From: Terriglobia bacterium
GTDB taxonomy: Bacteria; Acidobacteriota; Terriglobia; Versatilivoradales; Versatilivoraceae
Direction of reading: 5' to 3'
NCBI GenBank assembly: GCA_951813285.1
Contig: OX638355.1
Location: 2,046,653-2,110,652 of the forward strand
DNA: 64,000 nucleotides
Under the pieces are notes generated by a model. That model had not been told where the DNA came from, made no database searches, and saw nothing but the letters and a program-made list of their open reading frames with translations. The position numbers were made by a program, and so were the translations under genes. Positions 1 to 6,751 of this stretch are shown here, one piece after another (position 1 is the first letter of the stretch; each line of letters opens with the position of its first letter).

Positions 1-716
1 CGTTTGTACAGCAGGTGGGTCCGCTGGATGTTCCAGTCGCCCATCCAGATCATGGGGCGCTCGAGGGCGCGGTCCAGGCGGCAGACCTCCTCGATGAGGT
101 CCATCTCGGCGTCGGGGTTTGGATCGTAGTGCCCTCCGTAGATCAGGATCTCCTGTCCCCCGGGCAGGCGAGCCAGAGAACGGCCCAGGAACCGCTTGAT
201 GACTACCTGGCCCTCCATCTCCAGGAAGGTCAGATTCAGGTTGTCGAGCAGCGGGTATCGACTCAGGGTGGCGCCGGCGCAGTGCTTGTGGTGGGAAGCC
301 GGGAAGAAACTGGCCAGGTACCCCAACCGCTCGATCAGCCGGAGCTGCAGGGGCTTGTCATAGTCGCATTCCTGCAGGGAAGCCAGGTGGGCGTCCAGCA
401 TCCCCAGGGTTCTGAGCTGGATGTCCAGCTTTTCCTGGGGGTCGCTCTTCCAACGCGCCGTTCCAAGGTCCTCCGGATAGCCTCTGAAGTTGTGAATGTT
501 GAATGTCAGCACCCGAAGCCGCAGCCCGGTGTCGCGGGGTTTGGCCGGCGGGGGTGGCAGGGTGGCGTTGTGGGCCTGCAGGGCCTCCAGGGTCTTGATG
601 ACAGTGCCGCTCATGCTGAGCCACTTCCGCTCGCTCTCTGCTTGATCGGTTGCGGCCGCAATGGCCAGGAAGACAATCAGGGTGACGAGCAGTTGAGTTG
701 ATGCTTTCATGTTCAT
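1..716 (-). CDS. Endonuclease/exonuclease/phosphatase (EEP) family protein, truncated by the window edge
   Basis: The reading frame starts at ATG 716 (a second ATG is at 710) and runs off the window at base 1, so only about 238 N-terminal residues are visible. A short hydrophobic N-terminus (LLVTLIVFLAIAAA) suggests export. EEP-fold landmarks appear in order: FNIHNFRG, the metal-ligand QEC (Glu at about 116), a GGHYDPNP strand, and GDWNIQ (Asp227, Asn229), the family's GDxN element. EEP enzymes cleave phosphodiester or phosphomonoester bonds in nucleic acids, phosphoinositides or sphingomyelin; the substrate cannot be told here. The missing C-terminus should hold the catalytic SDH motif. It lies third in a minus-strand run after the PhyH and zinc-ribbon genes. 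Confidence 0.8.
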   Translation of the reverse strand, partial: MNMKASTQLLVTLIVFLAIAAATDQAESERKWLSMSGTVIKTLEALQAHNATLPPPPAKPRDTGLRLRVLTFNIHNFRGYPEDLGTARWKSDPQEKLDIQLRTLGMLDAHLASLQECDYDKPLQLRLIERLGYLASFFPASHHKHCAGATLSRYPLLDNLNLTFLEMEGQVVIKRFLGRSLARLPGGQEILIYGGHYDPNPDAEMDLIEEVCRLDRALERPMIWMGDWNIQRTHLLYK

Positions 717-785
717 GGGATCAAGACCCCAGAGTGTAATCGATTGCGTTGCCCGGTTATTGCCTCGGGGGTGGGGAAGGGCCGG

Positions 786-1127
786 TCAGCCCCTGATGGA
801 AGTGGTCGATGGCTTTTCTACGAACCGGGCCAGCTTCAGGTAGAAAACGATCAGCAGGGCGAAAGTCAGGGAGATCAGAAGTAGCAAAACAGGGATGATG
901 ATTTCGGGAGAACGCGGGGCCGGATTGAGGATGAGCCATAGGATTATCGGCACGTCGGGCAGGAGGGTCAGTACCAGGATGGTCGCGAGACTCTTGGGTG
1001 TGATGCGCAGCACCTGCTCGCATTGGGGGCATGTGACCTCGGCCTTGTCCAGGGTGCCGGATTTCAATGCTTTCCAAAGCAGATGGCGAGGCAACTCTGT
1101 GTGGCATTTCATGCAGTTGGCTGCCAT
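786..1127 (-). CDS. Zinc-ribbon two-TM hypothetical protein
   Basis: 113 residues. The N-terminus has two CxxC knuckles (CMKC near residue 5 and CPQC near 33), which should form a cytoplasmic zinc ribbon. Two hydrophobic segments follow (LATILVLTLLPDVPIILWLI and IIIPVLLLLISLTFALLIVF). A strong AGGAGG lies just upstream of ATG 1127. It sits 39 nt downstream of the PhyH gene and 69 nt upstream of the EEP gene on the same strand. No function is recognised; zinc-ribbon plus membrane-anchor proteins of this size are common and mostly uncharacterised. Confidence 0.65.
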   Translation of the reverse strand: MAANCMKCHTELPRHLLWKALKSGTLDKAEVTCPQCEQVLRITPKSLATILVLTLLPDVPIILWLILNPAPRSPEIIIPVLLLLISLTFALLIVFYLKLARFVEKPSTTSIRG

Positions 1128-1166
1128 GGGTCCTCCTTGGGTTCAAGTCTTGCCCGGCTCCGGGCG

Positions 1167-2042
1167 CTAACTGGTCCGCTCCCAGCGGCTGGCGTCGATG
1201 CCGGGTCCCTCGCTGGCCATGTTGGGAGGCTTGTTTCCGCCCTCGAAGTGCCAGATGCGGGTGTTGGGATCGGCCATGAGCTCCCGAACGGCAGGGGGCA
1301 CCTTGGACAGTTCCTCCGGGTCCCACGGCTTGATCTTGTCGCTGGGTCCGGCCCAGGAGGGGCGGTAGGCCAGTCCCAGCATCTCGCGGGCGTAGGTGCC
1401 GATGTTGGGGTAGTTCCCGTGAAAGACGTTCTGGTTGATCAGCACGGCCGAGCCTGCCTTGCAGGTGACCATGGTCTGCTCGGGATGCTCCTCGTAGCGG
1501 AGGTAGGGATTGCCGTCATGATGAAAGCTCAGATGAGAGCGCGGCACCACCTTGAAGGCCGACACTTCGGGAGTGAGGTCCTGCAGGTAGTAGAGCACTC
1601 GAATCAGGCGGGGGCAGCTCTGCTCGTAGCCGAAGATCTCCGATCCCCAGGGCTGCCCGTCGCAGTGCAGGCTGATTCCGGGATGGCCGGGCTCGGAGCG
1701 GGCGTAGTCGTAGCTCATGAAGATCAGCTCGGGGCCGCACATGGCTTTGAGGAAGCTGATGAGGGGAGGATGGGCGATCAGTTCGGTGATGGCTCCGCCC
1801 CGGAACTGGATATCCTGGCACCCCCTCTGATGGACGCTGTAGTCGACGTGGAAGGTCTCGAACTTGCCGGCCTCGGCCTGAAGCCGCCGGATGTGGTCCG
1901 GGTCCAGCAGGTCGGGCAGGACCAGGTAGCCTTCCACCTCCAGGTGCTCGATGCGTTCCCCCAGGGTCATCCCGGCCCAATCGGTTTCAACGATGCGATC
2001 CTTGCGATCATTTTGTTTGAGCACGTCTCTTTGTTCTCCCAT
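1167..2042 (-). CDS. Phytanoyl-CoA dioxygenase (PhyH) family protein
   Basis: About 291 residues from ATG 2042 (MGEQRDVL). An in-frame start at 2129 would add an Arg-rich tail that does not look native. The Fe(II)/2-oxoglutarate double-stranded beta-helix signature is visible: an HxD pair in LHCDGQPWG, a distal His in NVFHGNYPN, and a 2-oxoglutarate-binding Arg in REMLGLAYRPSW. The N-terminal phrase LEVEGYLVLPDLLDPDHI is typical of PhyH proteins. These enzymes hydroxylate small molecules using O2 and 2-oxoglutarate; the substrate is unknown. Probably first gene of a minus-strand run with the zinc-ribbon and EEP genes. Confidence 0.85.
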   Translation of the reverse strand: MGEQRDVLKQNDRKDRIVETDWAGMTLGERIEHLEVEGYLVLPDLLDPDHIRRLQAEAGKFETFHVDYSVHQRGCQDIQFRGGAITELIAHPPLISFLKAMCGPELIFMSYDYARSEPGHPGISLHCDGQPWGSEIFGYEQSCPRLIRVLYYLQDLTPEVSAFKVVPRSHLSFHHDGNPYLRYEEHPEQTMVTCKAGSAVLINQNVFHGNYPNIGTYAREMLGLAYRPSWAGPSDKIKPWDPEELSKVPPAVRELMADPNTRIWHFEGGNKPPNMASEGPGIDASRWERTS

Positions 2043-2158
2043 GGCAATCGAAATGGTTCGGCAGGCCCGCGTTTCGGGCCGTCTGCGGCGCGGCTTCATT
2101 TTACCAGATGGTGTTCGCCTGGCGGACATGCGGCGCCGTTTTTTGGGGGAGTTTTACC

Positions 2159-2310
2159 CCCGGGAGCGCGGGCGTCCCGCCCGCAACCTTATTCGTGCAA
2201 GCAGCCTGCGATGCAGGGCCACTTCCTCGCAAAGCGCACCAAGCCCGCCATTGCGGGGATCGTTACCACTATGCCAGGTCCTATGCGGGCGAGACGCCCG
2301 CGCTCCCGGG
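2159..2310. repeat. MITE-like inverted repeat, 26-nt arms
   Basis: The 26 nt at 2159-2184 (beginning CCCGGGAGCGCGGGC) are the reverse complement of 2285-2310 with a single mismatch. They enclose about 100 nt of non-coding sequence. This is the shape of a small non-autonomous insertion or a REP/BIME-type palindrome. No flanking duplication is obvious. Confidence 0.7.
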
Positions 2311-2492
2311 TGGATGTCATTTAGACGTCATCGCTCTTGCCCCTCATGGGAGGAGCGATCATTAACATCGCGAATAGACGCCAACCCCTTGGAGTTCCCT
2401 CGTGGAAAACTCTTTTTCCCTTACCCACCCTTCGTATCTTTCCACTCCGCCCCTCCCAACCCGTGGCAACCCCCTTTCGATTTTCCTCGATG

Positions 2493-2588
2493 CCTTAGTG
2501 GCCCTTCGTCATCCTTAGTGGCCCTTCGTGGATAACTCTTTTAAACCCCGTCACGGTTCTGCACTGCTCCTTTCGTGGATAACTCTTT
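2493..2588 (-). repeat. Degenerate CACGAAGG-family fragment
   Basis: Read on the minus strand, this contains two copies of CACGAAGGGCCACTAAGG-like sequence and two GGATAACTCTTT-type segments. These match the core of the composite repeats at about 30.0, 41.2, 52.4 and 60.3 kb. It appears to be a decayed copy in reverse orientation. Confidence 0.55.
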
Positions 2589-2700
2589 CTTCGTTGTTGG
2601 CGGCTTCGTTCGAACGCTTGTGAGGCCCGCACCGGCCAGCCGGTGTAACCGACTCGCCGTGGTATGATGCCGGCTTTGGAGGAACGAGGGAGGAGCGACA

Positions 2701-4851
2701 ATGGAAACGCCGTTGAAGGGGATCAACCGCCGTCAATTCCTGAGCAGCACCGCGGTCATGGCTGCTGCACCCGCCTGGGTGGGAGCCGCAACGGCGGCCG
2801 GCCAGGAATCCGGGACGCCGGCAAGCCTGGTGGAGGTCATGGCAGAGCTGGCGCCGGAGGGGGTGTCGCTGAAACCGGGTCCCGGTTTCGCCATGGAGCG
2901 CAACGGAGAGATGCTGGCCTGGAAACTGGAGTCGCTTGAGGCAGATACCGGAGATGCCTGGAATTTTCGCTATCGCTCCCGGGACGGTCTCGAGGCTGCC
3001 GGAAGCCTGCGATTGGACCGGACCCTACGCGTGGCGGAATACCGGGTGAAGCTGACCAACTCCTCCGATGGGCGTTCTCTGCCGCTGACCCGCCTCTATT
3101 CCCTCTTTCTGCGGCTGGGCGGGGTGACCGATCCCCGGATCATGGGCTGTTCCGGGGCCGGCAGCGCCTCCTACTTTCCTCACGCCCGGGAGTTTCCCTC
3201 GGACGCCTTTCGTCCCCGCTGGATCGAGCCCTTCCACTATCGCCCGGTGGAGTTTGCCAGCCACCGAAACCTGACCGGGTGCCCCACCGGCTCCTGTGAA
3301 GTGAGAGTGCCCGTCAAGCAGCGGGGCTTCGGAGAACGCTGGACCGGATCATCTTCCCAAGATCTTCCCCTGTTCATGGTCAGCCAGGGTCCCGATTCGG
3401 ACCAGCCCGGGATCTTCTTCGGCCTGGAGTGGTCCACCTTCTGGCAGGCCCGCGTCGCCTATGACGGATCTCCCACCGACCTGAAAATCGAGGTGGGTCC
3501 CCTGATCAAGGACCTGGTTCTGGACCCGGGGGAGAGCCTGGACCTGCCGGTGGTCCACCTGGGCTTTTTCGAGAAGGGCTTCGAGTCGGGTTCCAACGGT
3601 TTGCGCCGCTACATTCACCAGCGCCTGACGCCCCACTATCGGGGAAAGCCCATGGTGCCGCACGTGGCCTACACGCTCTGGCCCGGCATTAGCGTGACCT
3701 ACACCGAAGAGGAGCTCCGCAGCCAGGTGGACGCGGCCGCCGAGGCCGGAGTGGAAATGTTCTGCGTGGACGCCGACTGGTACAAGGGAGGGCATTCCAA
3801 GGGCAGGGGAAACTGGGAGGTGGACCCCGAGAAGTTTCCCCGGGGGATGGAGCCCTTTGCCGAGTATGTCCGCTCCAAGGGCATGGGCATGGGACTCTAC
3901 TTCGAAGCCGTGGCCTTTCCCTGGACCAATCTGCCCCGGGAGCATCCCGAATTCTTCTACAAGCTTCCCGAGGGGTTCCACCCGCTCAAGTACAACTTCA
4001 GCTCGCCCAAAGCCTGCGACCACTGGATCGACCTCATCGGCGGCTTCGTGGAGCGCTATGACCTGCGCTACATCCGGGCCGATTTCTATACCGATCCCAT
4101 GCGGGGAGAGGAATCCTTTCACTGGGACCTGGTGGACTCCGACGGCAAGACCCGCTTCGCCCACGTGCGCGGGCTCTATCGGGTGTGGGAAACCTTGACC
4201 AGTCGGCATCCCCGCCTGATGCTGGAGCTGAACGCCGGGGGCGGCAACGCCATCGATCTGGGCAGCCTGAGGCGCCACCACTGCGCCTGGGCCAACGACA
4301 TGAGCGGGCATCCCCACTCCTGCCGCATGATCCAGTTGGGGGCCAATGCCTTCCTGCCGGCCAACTACATGGGATCGGCGGTGGGACCCGACCGGGAGGG
4401 GCGGGACAACGGCCTGGATGCCGGCTTTTCGGATCAGGCCTTTCTGAGCCGCATGAGCGGGCAGTTGCTCCTGCACGGCGGACTGGCCGCCTGGCCGCCT
4501 GAAGTGCTGCAGCGCGCCAAGCACTGGGTGGGGGTCTACAAGAAGATCCGGCCGCTGCTGGTGAAGGACTTCTACCGGTTAATGTCGGTGCCCAACAGTG
4601 AGGCCGATTGGGACGCCGCCCAGTTCTGCGACGGCTCCAGGGAAGGGGTGGTGTTCGTCTTCCGCTACCTGGGGCGCCGGCCTCGCCAGTCCATTTTCCT
4701 GCAGTCCCTGGATGCCGGCCGCCGCTACCGCCTGCAGGACGAGGGCACCGGAGAAAGCCGGACCCTGTCGGGAAGTGAGCTGATGCATGGCGGGCTCACG
4801 GTCCCGCTGGCCCCTAATTCAGCCAGGTTGTTCTCCTATCGGGCGGTGTGA
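2701..4851 (+). CDS. Secreted GH36-type alpha-galactosidase (melibiase family)
   Basis: 716 residues. A twin-arginine signal (INRRQFLSSTAVMAAAPAW) suggests Tat export. The N-terminal half is a beta-rich GH36 supersandwich, followed by a TIM barrel beginning near PHVAYTLWPGISVTY (residue ~320). FCVDADWYKGG, the nucleophile region YIRADF (Asp461) and ELNAGGG follow. The general-acid candidate is Asp533 in CAWANDMSG, aligned with the family's W-x-S-D element. Predicted to hydrolyse alpha-linked galactosides or related glycosides in the periplasm or outside the cell. The canonical KWD around the nucleophile is RAD here, so substrate specificity is uncertain. GGGAGGAGCGACA precedes ATG 2701. Confidence 0.85.
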   Translation: METPLKGINRRQFLSSTAVMAAAPAWVGAATAAGQESGTPASLVEVMAELAPEGVSLKPGPGFAMERNGEMLAWKLESLEADTGDAWNFRYRSRDGLEAAGSLRLDRTLRVAEYRVKLTNSSDGRSLPLTRLYSLFLRLGGVTDPRIMGCSGAGSASYFPHAREFPSDAFRPRWIEPFHYRPVEFASHRNLTGCPTGSCEVRVPVKQRGFGERWTGSSSQDLPLFMVSQGPDSDQPGIFFGLEWSTFWQARVAYDGSPTDLKIEVGPLIKDLVLDPGESLDLPVVHLGFFEKGFESGSNGLRRYIHQRLTPHYRGKPMVPHVAYTLWPGISVTYTEEELRSQVDAAAEAGVEMFCVDADWYKGGHSKGRGNWEVDPEKFPRGMEPFAEYVRSKGMGMGLYFEAVAFPWTNLPREHPEFFYKLPEGFHPLKYNFSSPKACDHWIDLIGGFVERYDLRYIRADFYTDPMRGEESFHWDLVDSDGKTRFAHVRGLYRVWETLTSRHPRLMLELNAGGGNAIDLGSLRRHHCAWANDMSGHPHSCRMIQLGANAFLPANYMGSAVGPDREGRDNGLDAGFSDQAFLSRMSGQLLLHGGLAAWPPEVLQRAKHWVGVYKKIRPLLVKDFYRLMSVPNSEADWDAAQFCDGSREGVVFVFRYLGRRPRQSIFLQSLDAGRRYRLQDEGTGESRTLSGSELMHGGLTVPLAPNSARLFSYRAV

Positions 4852-4980
4852 GCGGGGCGATACGGTCCGCGGGGCCGTTGGGGCCGGATGTAGTCCGAGG
4901 GTGGGTCCGGATTCAACTGGTTCAGCATTCCCGGCAGCGCCGCGCCGGGTACAGCCCCCATCCAGGGACAATCAAACGCG

Positions 4981-5832
4981 ATGGCTCGCATACTCATTGC
5001 CGGTTGCGGCTACGTGGGGCAGGAACTGGGTCTGCGCCTGGTCCGGGAGGGTCACTCCGTCTGCGGCTTGCGGCGGGGGGCCGGTCAGCTGCCAGCGGGG
5101 CTGCGCGGGTTCAGCGCCGATCTTACCCGGCCTGAAACGCTGGGGGACTTGCCGGGGCCTTTCGACGTGGTGTTCTACACGGCGGGGGCCGATCGCCGCT
5201 CGGAGGCGGGCTACCGGTCGGCCTACCTCCAGGGCCTGGGCAACCTGATCGGGACCCTGCAAGAGCAGAACCCTCCCGTTCGCCGCCTGTTCTTCACCTC
5301 CAGCACGGCCGTATACGGGCAGTCCGGTGGGGAATGGGTGGACGAGAATTCACCGGCCGAGGCCGGCCATTTCCGGGGGCAGTTGCTCAGAGCCGCCGAG
5401 CAGGTTCTGCTGGGAGGCCCGATCGCGGGCGCGGTGGTTCGCGTGGGAGGGATCTATGGGCCGGGCCGGCACCGCCTGATCGACAGCGTCGGGCGCGGGG
5501 ATGCCTGCTGTTTCGAAGGGCCGCCGCGCTATCTGAACCACGTTCATCGAGATGACTGCGCCGGAGCGCTGGCCCATCTGATGGAGCTCGACAGCCCGCG
5601 GTCCCTCTATCTTCTGGTGGACCATGAGCCCGCCGAGCAGTGTCAGGTCCTGCGTTGGATCGCCAACCGGCTGAAGGTTCCGGCGCCTCCCCGGGTGTCC
5701 CCCGAGGCAGGCAAGCCCGCCCGCGGCACCAAGCGGTGCCGCAACACCCGGTTGGCGGACTCGGGCTATGCCTTTCGCTATCCGACGTTTAGGGAGGGGT
5801 ATGCGGCGGTGATTGCGGGTGAGGGGGGATAG
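4981..5832 (+). CDS. NAD(P)-dependent epimerase/dehydratase family protein (YeeZ-like)
   Basis: 283 residues of extended-SDR type. The N-terminal Rossmann motif is ILIAGCGYVGQELGLRL, as in YeeZ-like proteins (GxGxxG). FFTSSTAVYGQSGG follows, where the SDR active-site Ser and Tyr would lie, although the usual YxxxK lysine is not obvious. YLNHVHRDDCAGAL is the typical late epimerase segment. Likely acts on a nucleotide sugar or related metabolite; the exact reaction is unknown. It lies 129 nt downstream of the alpha-galactosidase gene on the same strand and may be co-transcribed. Downstream is the 189-bp repeat array. Confidence 0.75.
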   Translation: MARILIAGCGYVGQELGLRLVREGHSVCGLRRGAGQLPAGLRGFSADLTRPETLGDLPGPFDVVFYTAGADRRSEAGYRSAYLQGLGNLIGTLQEQNPPVRRLFFTSSTAVYGQSGGEWVDENSPAEAGHFRGQLLRAAEQVLLGGPIAGAVVRVGGIYGPGRHRLIDSVGRGDACCFEGPPRYLNHVHRDDCAGALAHLMELDSPRSLYLLVDHEPAEQCQVLRWIANRLKVPAPPRVSPEAGKPARGTKRCRNTRLADSGYAFRYPTFREGYAAVIAGEGG

Positions 5833-5857
5833 GGCGAGGGTGTGGGGGGCGGGTTAG

Positions 5858-6700
5858 GTGCTGCCGCCGCCTTCGCGGCTCGACTCTTACGCGACGCAAT
5901 CCATGGGCTTACGCCCACGGCTAAGTGCTGGCGCCGCCTACGCGGCTCTCAGGGAAGCCGGCTCAAGATGCGTTTTTGCAGGTGAGAAAGGTCATTGCGT
6001 TGCCCTGCGCTTCACGTGGGCTCACCGGCATTTGCTGCCGCCGCGTTCGCGGCTCGACTCCCGTACGTTACGTTTCCGGTGCACGTTTCCCATGGGCTGA
6101 CGCCCACGGCTAAGTGCTGGCGCCGCCTACGCGGCTCTCAGGGAAGCCGGCTCAAAATGCGTTTTTGCAGGTGAGAAAGGTCATTGCGCTGCCCTGCGCT
6201 TCACGTGGGCTCACTGGGGTTTGCTGCCGCCGCGTTCGCGGCTCGACTCCCGTACGTTACGTTTCCGGTGCACGTTTCCCATGGGCTGACGCCCACGGCT
6301 AAGTGCTGGCGCCGCTTACGCGGCTCTCAGGGAAGCCGGCTCAAGATGCGTTTTTGTAGGTGAGAAACGCCATTGCGTTGCCCTGTGCTTCACGTGGGCT
6401 CACCGGCATTTGCTGCCGCCGCGTTCGCGGCTCGACTCCGATACGTTACGTTTCCCATGCACGTTTCCCATGGGCTGACGCCCACGGCTAAGTGCTGGCG
6501 CCGCCTACGCGGCTCTCAGGGAAGCCGGCTCAAGATGCGTTTTTGTAGGTGAGAAAGGTCATTGCGTTGCCCTGCGCTTCACGTGGGCTCACCGGTGTTT
6601 GCTGGCGCCGCATTCGCGGCTCGACTCTTACGCGACGCAATCCATGGGCTTACGCCCACGGCTACCTGCTGCCGCGGCTTCGCCGCTCGAGGGGATCTCC
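5858..6700. repeat. Tandem array of about four 189-bp units
   Basis: The landmark AAGTGCTGGCGCCGC starts at 5923, 6112, 6301 and 6490, an exact 189-nt period each time. The internal units are near-identical over their whole length. The two outer edges (about 5879-5920 and 6618-6660) share a different version of the junction (CTTACGCGACGCAATCCATG), while the internal junctions read CCCGTACGTTACG. Each unit contains the ATGGG..CGCCCACGGC and GCCGCGTTCGCGGC palindromic modules that recur at about 21.0, 30.3 and 52.7 kb. No plausible protein is encoded. Confidence 0.85.
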
Positions 6701-6721
6701 GGGCTGGCGCCCGGGTCTTCT

Positions 6722-6749
6722 GCCGCGCCGCCAGCGCTGGCGGCGCGGC
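6722..6749. repeat. Perfect 28-nt palindrome after rng
   Basis: The 14 nt at 6722-6735 (GCCGCGCCGCCAGC) are exactly complementary to 6736-6749, giving a loopless palindrome that would form a very stable hairpin. It lies 3-30 nt past the rng stop codon on the minus strand. There is no T-tract, so it is not a classical intrinsic terminator, but it may stabilise the 3' end of the rng transcript. Confidence 0.7.
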
Positions 6750-6751
6750 CA

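Larger units (their letters stand above)
2043..2700. other. Intergenic region with two repeat remnants
   Basis: 658 nt between divergent genes. It holds an inverted-repeat element at 2159-2310 and a degenerate fragment of the CACGAAGG repeat family near 2493-2588, both listed separately. The last 30 nt carry the ribosome-binding site of the alpha-galactosidase gene. No convincing coding region was found. Confidence 0.6.

Noticed and set aside
5858-6700. CRISPR array
   Set aside because: The units are 189 bp and contiguous, without short direct repeats separated by unique spacers, and no cas gene is present.
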